From Sulfitobacter sp. JL08 (GTDB taxonomy: Bacteria; Pseudomonadota; Alphaproteobacteria; Rhodobacterales; Rhodobacteraceae), in NCBI RefSeq assembly GCF_003352045.1, contig NZ_CP025815.1, positions 3,348,001-3,412,000 of the forward strand: DNA of 64,000 nt. Direction: 5' to 3'. Below the pieces are notes generated by a model. The model saw nothing but the letters and a program-made list of their open reading frames with translations, searched no databases and was not told the DNA's origin. Made by a program: the position numbers and the translations under genes. Positions 37,337 through 45,393 of this stretch are shown one piece after another (position 1 is the first letter of the stretch; every line of letters begins with the position of its first letter).

Positions 37337-38144
37337 CCGACAACTCCTTCGATCTTTCGCTCGCTGCCTTGACAGCCCTGGGCAACAAGGCGGGAAAACC
37401 TTGTTTTTCATCCATCAGAACCTCAAGCGCAGCTTGGGTCGTGCCGTTGGGGCTGGTCACATTTACCCGCAATTGTGCGGGCGTTTCTTCGGCGGCTTCA
37501 GCAAGCGCACCGGCCCCCGCGACAGTGGCCTTGGCCAACTGCATGGCAAGATCTGCGGGCAATCCCTGCGCCTCACCACCTGCCGCAAGTGTTTCGATCA
37601 GATGAAACACATAGGCGGGGCCTGACCCGCTGACGCCTGTCACCGCATCCATCTGCGCTTCGCTTTCCAGGCGGACGGTCTGCCCGACAGCCTGCAACAA
37701 CGCTTCGGCCAGCGCCATGCTTGACGCATCCGCATTTGCGTTACCGATCAATGCCGTAATCCCCTTTCCGATTGCCGCAGGTGTGTTCGGCATGGCGCGG
37801 ATCACCGGGGTATCCGCGCCCAGAACCCGTTCGTAGAACGCTATCGGCGTTCCCGCAGCGACGGACACGAACAAGGTTGCGCCGTTGCCCATCTGCGCCA
37901 GTGTCGGCAATGCTTCGGCCATCATTTGCGGCTTGACAGCCACCAGAACGATGGCCGGAGCGTTGGGCAGATCAGTGTTCAGATGCACGCCTTGCCGTTT
38001 CAGCCAATCCGATGGGTAAGGATCATTCACCCAGACCGATTGAGGGGGCAATCCGCCGGCCAGCCATCCGGCAAGCATCGCAGACCCCATTTTTCCACAG
38101 CCCAGCAGCACAAGGCCCCGGTCTGCCACGATTTTCATGTTCAT
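37329..38144 (-). CDS. proC: Pyrroline-5-carboxylate reductase
   Basis: A 271-residue enzyme for the last step of proline synthesis. The N-terminal Rossmann motif is VLLGCGKMGSAMLAGW; APAIVLVAVKPQMM and RAMPNTPAAIGKG are family motifs, and the C-terminal dimer domain has DAVTGVSGSGPAYVFHLIE and RVNVTSPNGTTQAAL. The gene is followed by csaA with an eight-base overlap and preceded 39 bases upstream by the YbjN-like gene on the same strand. Confidence 0.94.
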   Translation of the reverse strand: MNMKIVADRGLVLLGCGKMGSAMLAGWLAGGLPPQSVWVNDPYPSDWLKRQGVHLNTDLPNAPAIVLVAVKPQMMAEALPTLAQMGNGATLFVSVAAGTPIAFYERVLGADTPVIRAMPNTPAAIGKGITALIGNANADASSMALAEALLQAVGQTVRLESEAQMDAVTGVSGSGPAYVFHLIETLAAGGEAQGLPADLAMQLAKATVAGAGALAEAAEETPAQLRVNVTSPNGTTQAALEVLMDEKQGFPALLPRAVKAASERSKELSGG

Positions 38145-38183
38145 AGTTGCCCCCTGATCCGGCGTGCCGTTCAGGGGGCAGTT

Positions 38184-38684
38184 TTACGCGCGCCCGTAGG
38201 CCTCTGCAATGGCGACCTGCATCGCCTGGCGGACAGTTTTCCCGCCCCAGACTGCAAGCTGCACAGCCGGGTAGTAGCGTTCTGCGCTGTTCACTGCGGC
38301 GCCTATCATCGTGTCAATCTGATCCGGACCGGCGACCTGCCCGCCGGACAGAACCAAGCCGTACCGGTAAACCATCAGCTTCTGCTCGGGCCAGTAGGTA
38401 AACGCCCCGGCCCAGCATTGATCGTTCACCGAATTCAGCAACTCGTAAAGCTGCGGTAGCTTGTCTTCTGGCGGCTCCATTTCGAAAGAGCACACCATTC
38501 GCAAAGTCTCGTCATAGCCGGACCAAGCCAGCGTGATCGAATAGGTCCGCCATTGTCCCTCGACCGCCATGGCGATCTGGTCATCACCAATACGATCGAA
38601 ATCCCATTCGTGGTGTTCGGCCAGATGTTCGACGATGTCGATAGGGTGAAGGTCTTCTTCCAGATACTGCTCGGAAAGGGCCAT
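38184..38684 (-). CDS. YbjN domain-containing protein
   Basis: A 166-residue protein of the YbjN/type III chaperone-like fold. It begins MALSEQYLEEDLHPIDIVEHLAEHHEWDF and has MVCSFEMEPPEDKLPQLYELLNSVNDQCW and YRYGLVLSGGQ, the family's pattern. YbjN proteins influence envelope and motility phenotypes in enterobacteria, but their mechanism is unclear. The ATG at 38684 is preferred; the frame is open to 38735. Two stable hairpins lie 24-95 bases upstream. Confidence 0.85.
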   Translation of the reverse strand: MALSEQYLEEDLHPIDIVEHLAEHHEWDFDRIGDDQIAMAVEGQWRTYSITLAWSGYDETLRMVCSFEMEPPEDKLPQLYELLNSVNDQCWAGAFTYWPEQKLMVYRYGLVLSGGQVAGPDQIDTMIGAAVNSAERYYPAVQLAVWGGKTVRQAMQVAIAEAYGRA

Positions 38685-38707
38685 GGTGCCACCTCTTATG
38701 ATCGCTT

Positions 38708-38779
38708 CTAGCGATGTGGGGCGGCAGCGCCCCAAGCGCTAGGTGCCTGCTCTACGGGCCGGGGCGAACCCCCGGTCCC
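38708..38779 (-). other. Two consecutive stable hairpins upstream of the YbjN-like gene
   Basis: The first hairpin has CTAGCG/CGCTAG outside (38708-38713 with 38737-38742) and GGGGCG/CGCCCC inside (38718-38723 with 38728-38733). The second pairs GGGCCGGGG (38756-38764) with CCCCGGTCCC (38770-38779) around a short loop, with one bulge. Neither is followed by a T-tract, so a 5' leader structure is more likely than a terminator. The rest of 38685-38937 shows nothing clear. Confidence 0.5.
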
Positions 38780-38937
38780 ATACTATATATGGTGGAGTGT
38801 GCAACTGCATCTGGCAACCCCCAATTTTGGGGACAGCCGCAATAAGTTGTGGATAGGTCGGAAAACTGCCCACAATATGGACAGCTCCAGCCTCACTGTT
38901 TCAGATCACGAAATGAACGCGCAAACGGCGCTGCGGC

Positions 38938-39180
38938 TCAGCCTTTGGCCTCAAGCGCATCAAGCCGCGCCTTCAGTGCCTCATTCTCTTCCCGCGCTTT
39001 TTGCGCCATTGCGCGGACCGCATCGAATTCTTCGCGGGTCACGAAATCGCGATCGGCCAACCAGCGATCGATCATCGAAGACATAGCCGTTTCCGCCTCG
39101 TCCTTTGCGCCTTGCGCCACGCCCATCGCATTGGTCATCAACTGCGAAATATCGTCCATGATTTTGTTGCGGGTCTGCAT
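38938..39180 (-). CDS. ubiK: UbiK accessory factor (BMFP domain)
   Basis: An 80-residue helical protein with a C-terminal coiled coil (REEFDAVRAMAQKAREENEALKARLDALEA). The motif DRDFVTREEFD is the signature of the BMFP/UbiK family, which assists aerobic ubiquinone synthesis in proteobacteria; Brucella BMFP promotes membrane fusion in vitro. It diverges from lgt. The first ATG may be used, or an internal one seven codons later. Confidence 0.88.
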   Translation of the reverse strand: MQTRNKIMDDISQLMTNAMGVAQGAKDEAETAMSSMIDRWLADRDFVTREEFDAVRAMAQKAREENEALKARLDALEAKG

Positions 39181-39276
39181 TTGCGTGCACTCCTTTACCG
39201 TTGCGATCTATATGGGCATTGTGCGCATCGACCACAAGGTTGACTTCCCCGCACGGCCAAAGGCATTCAGACGCAT

Positions 39277-40167
39277 ATGCACGCTGTTCTTCCCTTTCCT
39301 GACATCTCGCCCGAGATTTTTGCCATCGACATCTTTGGCTTCCATCTGGCGCTGCGCTGGTACGCGCTGGCCTATATCGTGGGTATCGTTGCGGGCTGGC
39401 GTCTGGTGTTGCGCGCCGTTCGAACACCACAACTATGGGCCCACAACAAGGCAGTGATGACCCCGCAGCAGATCGAAGATTTGCTGACTTGGGTGATACT
39501 GGGCGTCATTCTGGGCGGCCGGCTAGGTTATGTTCTGTTTTATCAGGCGGGTTACTACCTGCAAAACCCGGCGCTGATCCTGCAGGTCTGGCAAGGCGGC
39601 ATGTCCTTTCACGGTGGTCTGCTGGGTGTCATACTTGCCGGATTTCTTTACACAAAGCGCCACAACATCAGCAAATTGTCCGCTGCCGACATCATGGCGC
39701 TGGGTGTACCGCCGGGTTTGTTGCTGGGACGGCTTGCCAACTTCATCAATGCCGAATTGTGGGGCCGCCCGACCGATCTGCCTTGGGGCGTTGTGTTTCC
39801 CGGTGAAGCGGCCCAGTCATGTGATGGCGTGATAGGCCTGTGCGCCCGCCACCCATCGCAACTTTACGAGGCCGTGCTGGAAGGTCTGATCCTTGGCGCT
39901 GTCCTGATCTGGCTGGTCTGGCGGCGCGACGGGTTGAAATCGCCCGGGCGCATCGCAGGCGCATTCTTTGCCGGCTATGGTCTGGCCCGGTTTGCGGTCG
40001 AGTTTGTCCGCCAGCCGGATGCACAGTTCATCACCCCGGGCAATCCGTTGGGCCTTGCGTTGCATATCGGGGGGTACGGCCTGACGATGGGGCAATTGTT
40101 GTCCCTGCCGATGATCGTGCTGGGGGTGTATCTGATCAGAAACGCACGGCGACACCATGACGCTTGA
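39277..40167 (+). CDS. lgt: Prolipoprotein diacylglyceryl transferase
   Basis: A 296-residue polytopic inner-membrane enzyme that transfers diacylglycerol to the lipobox cysteine of prolipoproteins. The Lgt signature is visible: [20 protein letters not shown], and [25 protein letters not shown]. The C-terminal [17 protein letters not shown] segment is also typical. It starts an operon in which the next gene begins 11 bases inside its 3' end. It would process the lipoproteins noted at 11884 and 32065. Confidence 0.95.
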   Translation: MHAVLPFPDISPEIFAIDIFGFHLALRWYALAYIVGIVAGWRLVLRAVRTPQLWAHNKAVMTPQQIEDLLTWVILGVILGGRLGYVLFYQAGYYLQNPALILQVWQGGMSFHGGLLGVILAGFLYTKRHNISKLSAADIMALGVPPGLLLGRLANFINAELWGRPTDLPWGVVFPGEAAQSCDGVIGLCARHPSQLYEAVLEGLILGAVLIWLVWRRDGLKSPGRIAGAFFAGYGLARFAVEFVRQPDAQFITPGNPLGLALHIGGYGLTMGQLLSLPMIVLGVYLIRNARRHHDA

Positions 40168-41212
40168 GGCGCATTTACTGGATCGAATTGCCCGCGAAGG
40201 GCCGCTTAGCGTCGCTGAATACATGACGGATTGTTTGTTGCACCCAACGCTGGGCTATTACACAACCCGTGATCCTTTGGGCGCAGCGGGCGACTTTACG
40301 ACCGCGCCCGAGATCAGCCAGATGTTCGGCGAACTGATCGGGCTGGCTCTGGCTCAGGCTTGGATGGATCAGGGGTGCCCTGCCCCCTTCACACTGGCCG
40401 AACTTGGCCCCGGACGGGGGACGCTCATGGCCGATATCCTGCGGGCCACGAAATCCGTCCCCGGTTTTCTGGACGCCGCGCAGATCACCCTGATCGAAGC
40501 CAGCCCCGTGCTACGACAAAAGCAACGGGACATGTTGCTGGGCAGCGCCGTACACTGGATCGAAACAACCAATCACTTGCCGGATGCGCCACTTTTTCTT
40601 GTCGCGAACGAATTTATTGATGCTCTGCCCATTCGCCAGTTTGTGCGCACCGGACCGGGGTGGCGTGAACGCTGCATCGGCGCCCCTGACGGAAAACTTG
40701 CCTTTGGGCTGGGGCCGCCCGGTAAATGGGCGGATCTGGATCATCGTCTGGAAGATACCAAAGACGGCGATCTGATCGAAACCTGCCGCCCCGCGCAGGC
40801 CATTCTGGATGATATCGGGCACCGGATCGAAACCTTTGGCGGTGCGGGATTGATCATTGACTATGGCGACTGGCGGACATTGGGCGACACGTTGCAGGCC
40901 GTAAGAGCGCATGAATATGTCGATCCCCTGTCGGCCCCCGGTCAGGCCGATCTGACGGCACATGTCGACTTCGAAGCGTTATGCGCGGACGTGCCCTGTG
41001 CCCATACACGCGTCACCCCCCAGGGCATCTTTCTGGAACGGCTTGGCATCTCGCAACGTGCAGAAGCACTGGCCAAAACCGGCTGTCAGGCGCGCAAGGA
41101 CGTGATCGTAGCCCATCACAGGTTGACGCACCCGACAGAAATGGGAAACCTGTTCAAGACGCTGGGCCTGTTCCCGACAAACGGCCCGCCCCCGCCCGGA
41201 CTGGATCCATGA
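40157..41212 (+). CDS. SAM-dependent methyltransferase, NDUFAF7/MidA family
   Basis: A 351-residue class I methyltransferase of COG1565. Family motifs are [58 protein letters not shown] (SAM site) and [17 protein letters not shown]. The mitochondrial NDUFAF7 methylates an arginine of the complex I subunit NDUFS2; the bacterial role is inferred by homology. It overlaps lgt by 11 bases and pgeF by four. Confidence 0.91.
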   Translation: MTLEAHLLDRIAREGPLSVAEYMTDCLLHPTLGYYTTRDPLGAAGDFTTAPEISQMFGELIGLALAQAWMDQGCPAPFTLAELGPGRGTLMADILRATKSVPGFLDAAQITLIEASPVLRQKQRDMLLGSAVHWIETTNHLPDAPLFLVANEFIDALPIRQFVRTGPGWRERCIGAPDGKLAFGLGPPGKWADLDHRLEDTKDGDLIETCRPAQAILDDIGHRIETFGGAGLIIDYGDWRTLGDTLQAVRAHEYVDPLSAPGQADLTAHVDFEALCADVPCAHTRVTPQGIFLERLGISQRAEALAKTGCQARKDVIVAHHRLTHPTEMGNLFKTLGLFPTNGPPPPGLDP

Positions 41213-41964
41213 CGCTTGAAATCATTACCGCAGATGCTTTGACCCCTGCCCGCCATGGGTTTTTCACGCGGCGTGGCGGGGCATCTTCGGGGGTTTTTTC
41301 TGGATTGAATTGCGGCGCGGGCAGTTCGGATCAATCCGACATGGTAGCGATCAACCGGGCGCGCGTGGCGGACGCGATGAACGTTGCCCATGACCATCTG
41401 GTATCTGTGCATCAGGTTCATTCCACAGATGTCGTGACCCTGACCGACCCCCTGTCCGAAAAACCGCGCGCCGACGCGATGGTTACCGCGACGCCCGGAC
41501 TGGCGCTTTCCGTATTGTCGGCCGACTGCCAGCCGGTTTTGTTTCACGATCCAAAGGCCGGCATTATCGGTGCAGCCCATGCAGGATGGCGCGGCGCATT
41601 GGACGGTATTCTGGAAGCGACGATCGAAGCGATGGAAGCCTTGGGTGCAAATCGCGAAAACATAAACGCCGCAATAGGCCCATGTATCAGCCAGTCTGCT
41701 TACGAGGTCGGGCCGGATTTTCTGGATGAATTCCTGGCCGATGATCACGACAACGCGCGCTTCTTTGCCAATGGCGCGGGCGATCGGATGCAATTTGATC
41801 TTCCCGCATTTGGCCTGCACAGGCTAAGGCGCGCGGGTGTCGGACATGCGGAATGGACACGCCATTGCACATATACGGATGCGGACCGTTTTTTTTCCTA
41901 TCGGCGCAGCGTACACGCCAAGGAAGCGGATTACGGACGCCTGATCGCTGCCATTTCACTTTGA
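41209..41964 (+). CDS. pgeF: Peptidoglycan editing factor PgeF (laccase-domain protein)
   Basis: A 251-residue YfiH/LACC1-family protein. Zinc-site residues appear in SVHQVHSTDV, LSADCQPVLF and GAAHAGWRGALDG, with IGPCISQSAYEVG later. Earlier work called the family multicopper polyphenol oxidases; E. coli YfiH is now known to correct misincorporation in muropeptides, and mammalian LACC1 acts on purine nucleosides. The ATG at 41209 overlaps the methyltransferase stop; an upstream start in the same frame would extend deep into that gene and is rejected. Confidence 0.92.
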   Translation: MTLEIITADALTPARHGFFTRRGGASSGVFSGLNCGAGSSDQSDMVAINRARVADAMNVAHDHLVSVHQVHSTDVVTLTDPLSEKPRADAMVTATPGLALSVLSADCQPVLFHDPKAGIIGAAHAGWRGALDGILEATIEAMEALGANRENINAAIGPCISQSAYEVGPDFLDEFLADDHDNARFFANGAGDRMQFDLPAFGLHRLRRAGVGHAEWTRHCTYTDADRFFSYRRSVHAKEADYGRLIAAISL

Positions 41965-42243
41965 ACTGGGGCAGTACCGTGGCGGTTCATGCCTATTTGA
42001 CGCCCTATTGCTTGAGCTGAAACACTAAAATCTCGTGGTATTCCCTGATCGCGTTTATTTTTTCGTAATGTTTTCAGTTCAGTAAAGCCTTCGCCACAAC
42101 GGCTGCGTTATTCAGGAAGGTGTGCCAGAAGATTTTTCAATAAAATCCGTTGTCGTCAAATCCTTGCCCTATTACGCGGGCATTCTGTTCGCAATCAGGA
42201 CGCATCAAGACGTCATGTCCCTATTGAGAGCAAGGAGCAGATC
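41965..42243. other. AT-rich intergenic region before the mini-ORF
   Basis: This 279-base gap is richer in A and T than its flanks. It probably holds the promoter for the mini-ORF at 42244, but I could not choose a convincing -35/-10 pair. No ORF with a ribosome-binding site other than the mini-ORF's is seen. Confidence 0.4.
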
Positions 42244-42387
42244 ATGAAAACGAATAAACGGTTCATCAAATCAGTGACCGCGGCAGCCGCATCCACAGAA
42301 GTATGCATGCCCTGGGCTCGCGGCGCACGCCGCGCTGCATTCATTGCCAAGCGTTCCGCGCCATTGGCCAAAGTGAAAACCGCCTGA
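42244..42387 (+). CDS. 47-residue basic mini-protein
   Basis: A short ORF with an excellent AAGGAG six bases before its ATG. The product begins MKTNKRFIKSVTAAA and has a central MPWARGARRAAFIAKR segment; it is strongly basic, with no signal peptide or Cys pair. I believe similar mini-proteins occur in other roseobacters, but cannot verify this here. Its stop is followed by a structured RNA and a strong terminator, so the transcript is short. DUF1127-type mini-ORFs followed by sRNAs are known in Rhodobacter, but this sequence is not DUF1127. Confidence 0.65.
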   Translation: MKTNKRFIKSVTAAAASTEVCMPWARGARRAAFIAKRSAPLAKVKTA

Positions 42388-42405
42388 CGGCACATGCCCC
42401 GTTAC

Positions 42406-42454
42406 ACTCGGGTCAGGTGCCTTGCGAGGCGCAGGTGTTACCTGTGACCCGAGT
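42406..42454 (+). ncRNA. Structured small RNA or 3' UTR element
   Basis: ACTCGGGTCA (42406-42415) pairs perfectly over ten bases with TGACCCGAGT (42445-42454). Inside, AGGT/ACCT and GCCT/AGGC (42419-42422 with 42427-42430, loop TGCG) continue the fold. With the terminator that follows 12 bases later, this would make an RNA of about 100 nt, either processed from the mini-ORF transcript or free. Confidence 0.6.
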
Positions 42455-42466
42455 ACGAGTGGAAAC

Positions 42467-42497
42467 CCGCCTCCGTTGATTCGGAGGCGGTTTTTTT
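42467..42497 (+). terminator. Strong Rho-independent terminator
   Basis: CCGCCTCCG (42467-42475) pairs with CGGAGGCGG (42482-42490) around a six-base loop, followed by seven T. It ends the mini-ORF/structured-RNA transcript. Confidence 0.92.
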
Positions 42498-42733
42498 GTG
42501 CCGAACCAGCCGCTTGGCCAAATTATGGCAAGCCATTCGCAGCAACAGGAAACAAAAAATGCATTTCCCGACAATTGTTTCCGTTTTGAAAAACAATGGT
42601 TCGAAAATTTTGACAGTTTACCCGAATCCGGACGACTTTAAGTCTAACGCAAGACATTGAAGCTAACTTTTGCTTCTGTCGTTGATCCGGTGGGGGCCGG
42701 CGAAAGAAGCGAATAACCTGCAAAGGTAATCGC

Positions 42734-43591
42734 ATGAAGACCCCCACAAGCGCCGAAGCTTCGGTGCGTCCCTCCACCGCCTTCTCTCGGGCGGAACCCT
42801 CCGCAGCCGTCTCTCCGGCTGGTACCAGTATCAATCCGGCGATGTATGGCCGGAAACCGCGCCCCAGTGCATTCGACGGGCGGTCTTCGCAGCAGGCAGC
42901 GCCCGCACTGCGCCGCTACGAAGTCGCCTGTCTGAATGCACGCGGCGATATCGAAACATCGTCCCACATCGCGCCCGCCATTCCGCTTTTCGAGGCAGCA
43001 GTGTCTGCTTTCGCCCGCGGCACGCTGATTTCCACGCCGACCGGCGAAGTGGCGATCGAAGACCTGCTACCCGGAGACGAGATTTTGACAGGCCGCGGAA
43101 ACGCATCCCCTGTCCAGTGGATCGGATCCACGACATTTCGCCCCGACCGCCCGTCATCCCAAAGCAGCATCACCCATATGACGCGGGTGATGGCAGATGC
43201 TTTTGGCATCTCGCGCCCAAGCTCTTACATGATGGCCGGGCCTGCGGCACGTATTCTGCATACGCCTGATCATTTGCGCGCATCTGCCGGGGCGCAAAAA
43301 ATGCTGACCCCCCTGCGCGGTTTCGTTGACGGGGAAAACGTGATTGACGTCACGCCCCCCGCCCCGATCGAACTGTTTCATCTTTGCCTGAAACATCATG
43401 CGATCATTTTTGCCGGTGGGCTTGAAGTGGAAAGCTACCACCCCGGTACTGGCGCATCGACTGAAGTGTCACACAACCTGCGCCAGATTTATCTGTCGAT
43501 GTTTGATCACATACACCACCTCGCCGATTTTGGCCCGATGATCTACCCGCACGCGCCGGGTGCCCGTTATCACGATGCTTCTGCGATCTGA
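42734..43591 (+). CDS. Hint domain-containing protein, nucleophile Cys absent
   Basis: A 285-residue protein. The N-terminal 70 residues are low-complexity (Ser/Ala/Pro). A Hint (hedgehog/intein) domain runs from about 90 to 240: AFARGTLISTPTGEVAIEDLLPGDEI, VQWIGS, then RVMADAFGISRPSSYMMAGPAARIL and IELFHLCLKHHAIIFAGGLEVESYHP. In the family the first residue is Cys (CFxxGT); here the position reads Ala (AFARGT), so autoprocessing at that site is unlikely. Such Hint proteins are abundant in roseobacters and mostly uncharacterised. The structured RNA and mini-ORF lie upstream. Confidence 0.84.
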   Translation: MKTPTSAEASVRPSTAFSRAEPSAAVSPAGTSINPAMYGRKPRPSAFDGRSSQQAAPALRRYEVACLNARGDIETSSHIAPAIPLFEAAVSAFARGTLISTPTGEVAIEDLLPGDEILTGRGNASPVQWIGSTTFRPDRPSSQSSITHMTRVMADAFGISRPSSYMMAGPAARILHTPDHLRASAGAQKMLTPLRGFVDGENVIDVTPPAPIELFHLCLKHHAIIFAGGLEVESYHPGTGASTEVSHNLRQIYLSMFDHIHHLADFGPMIYPHAPGARYHDASAI

Positions 43592-43597
43592 CGCAGT

Positions 43598-44098
43598 TCA
43601 GGCAGATTTTTCCAAACGCGCTTCCAGTACGTCGAACGGTACGCCGGGTTCATCCTTGGCCCCGCGAATAACCAGCGATGTTTTAACACTGGCCACATTC
43701 GGAGTTGTTAACAGACCGGATGTCAGAAATGTCTGAAAAGTGCTGAGGTCGGGCGCGACGCATTTCAGTATGAAATCCACTTCGCCGTTCAGCATATGGC
43801 ATTCGCGCACCAGCGGCCACTCGCGACAGCGCTGTTCAAAAGCGCGCAGATCGACTTCGGCCTGGCTTTGCAGGCCGACCATCGCAAAAACCTGCACTTC
43901 AAAGCCCAGTTCGCGGGCATCCACATCTGCATGATACCCGCGGATAAAGCCGTTTTCTTCCAATGTGCGCACCCGGCGCAAACACGGCGGTGCAGAAATG
44001 CCGACCCGCTTGGCCAATTCGACATTGGTCATGCGCCCGTCAGCCTGCAATTCGGCCAAAATCTTGCGATCAATCGGATCAAGGCGCGTTCCGGCCAT
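43598..44098 (-). CDS. Lrp/AsnC family transcriptional regulator
   Basis: A 166-residue regulator. The N-terminal winged HTH is typical (LDPIDRKILAELQADGRMTNVELAKRVGIS, then CLRRVRTLEENGFIRGYHADVD), and the C-terminal RAM domain binds amino-acid effectors. The ATG at 44098 is chosen; upstream in-frame codons up to 44524 would run into trxB. It lies divergent to trxB with 213 bases between, a layout in which Lrp-type regulators often control the neighbour, but no binding site is apparent. Confidence 0.9.
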   Translation of the reverse strand: MAGTRLDPIDRKILAELQADGRMTNVELAKRVGISAPPCLRRVRTLEENGFIRGYHADVDARELGFEVQVFAMVGLQSQAEVDLRAFEQRCREWPLVRECHMLNGEVDFILKCVAPDLSTFQTFLTSGLLTTPNVASVKTSLVIRGAKDEPGVPFDVLEARLEKSA

Positions 44099-44311
44099 GT
44101 TACCCCCAGTGGAATTTGCGTTTGTTATAGCACTACCGCAGGTGCGCGCAATAATCTTTCGTCTGCGCGCAACATTCTTAACACCACGCGCTTTCGCACA
44201 TGCAGGGCAGCCATGCAATACAGACAGATTTAAGGGCTTTTCGCCCCCGGACCGGGCCGCTATATGCAACGGGCCGCTGCCAGCACGTAAATCTATACCG
44301 GGGAAAAACAC

Positions 44312-45256
44312 ATGGCCGAAACACGCAAAACCAAAGTTCTGATCATCGGGTCCGGCCCTGCGGGATACACGGCGGGCGTTTATGCCTCGCGTGCGATGCT
44401 GAACCCGATACTGGTGCAGGGCATCGAACCCGGCGGACAACTGACAACCACGACCGAAGTGGAAAACTGGCCGGGCGATACCGAAGTGCAAGGCCCCGAT
44501 CTTATGATTCGCATGCAGGATCATGCCAAGGCGATGGGCTGCGAGATTATCGGCGACATCATCACGTCAGTCGATTTTTCCAAACGCCCCTTTGTAGCAC
44601 AATCGGACAGCGGCACAGTGTACGTGGCAGACGCGATTATTCTGGCCACCGGCGCCCGTGCGAAATGGCTGGGTTTGCCCTCGGAAGAGAAATTCAAGGG
44701 ATTTGGCGTGAGCGCCTGCGCCACTTGCGACGGCTTCTTCTATCGCGGGCAGGAAATCGTGGTAATCGGCGGCGGCAATACTGCGGTGGAAGAAGCGCTT
44801 TTCCTGACCAATTTCGCGTCAAAGGTAACTTTGGTCCACCGGCGCGACGAATTGCGCGCCGAAGCCATCCTGATCGACAGGTTGATGAAAAACCCGAAAA
44901 TCGAACCCCTCTGGTTCCATACACTGGAAGAGGTCATCGGTACGGACGCGCCTTTGGGTGTCGAAGCGGTTCGGGTCAAACATACCAAAACAGGTGAAAT
45001 TACCGAAATTCCCGCCAAGGGGGTGTTTGTCGCCATCGGACACGCGCCGGCGAATGAACTGGTCAAGGATGTACTGGAAACCCACATGGGTGGCTATGTC
45101 GTGACCAAGCCTGACAGCACCGCCACCTCGATCCCCGGCGTCTTTGCTGCGGGCGATCTGACCGATTATAAATATCGTCAGGCCGTCACCAGCGCAGGCA
45201 TGGGCTGCATGGCCGCGCTTGAGGCCGAGCGATTTCTGGCTGAAAACGAAGAGTGA
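44312..45256 (+). CDS. trxB: Thioredoxin-disulfide reductase
   Basis: A 314-residue flavoprotein that reduces thioredoxin with NADPH. The FAD-binding motif GSGPAGYTAGVYA is at residues about 11-23, the redox pair is in CATCDGFFY (about 135-143), the NADPH motif GGGNTAVEEA follows, and the C-terminal GVFAAGDLTDYKYRQAVTSAG binds FAD. It stands divergent to the Lrp-family gene. Confidence 0.96.
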   Translation: MAETRKTKVLIIGSGPAGYTAGVYASRAMLNPILVQGIEPGGQLTTTTEVENWPGDTEVQGPDLMIRMQDHAKAMGCEIIGDIITSVDFSKRPFVAQSDSGTVYVADAIILATGARAKWLGLPSEEKFKGFGVSACATCDGFFYRGQEIVVIGGGNTAVEEALFLTNFASKVTLVHRRDELRAEAILIDRLMKNPKIEPLWFHTLEEVIGTDAPLGVEAVRVKHTKTGEITEIPAKGVFVAIGHAPANELVKDVLETHMGGYVVTKPDSTATSIPGVFAAGDLTDYKYRQAVTSAGMGCMAALEAERFLAENEE

Positions 45257-45393
45257 ATGTGCACTGGGCGCGCCAATTTACCACAACGCCCCAAGAATTA
45301 CCGTATCACGCTAGACTTTTGCCATGATCACCGGCTAAGCCGCGCGCGAACGGGCAATTACGCCAGTCGGTTGTTAAAACGAAAGAGTATCCT

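Larger units (their letters stand above)
42388..42733. other. Intergenic region between the mini-ORF and the Hint gene
   Basis: The first third holds the structured RNA (42406-42454) and terminator (42467-42497). The rest is AT-rich and likely contains the promoter of the Hint gene; a TTGACA lies at 42610-42615, without a good -10 at standard spacing. Confidence 0.5.

Noticed and set aside
38740-38790. tRNA-like T-arm pattern on the minus strand (GGGGGTTCGCCCC)
   Set aside because: No acceptor stem, D-arm or anticodon arm could be built around it. It is simply a GC hairpin.
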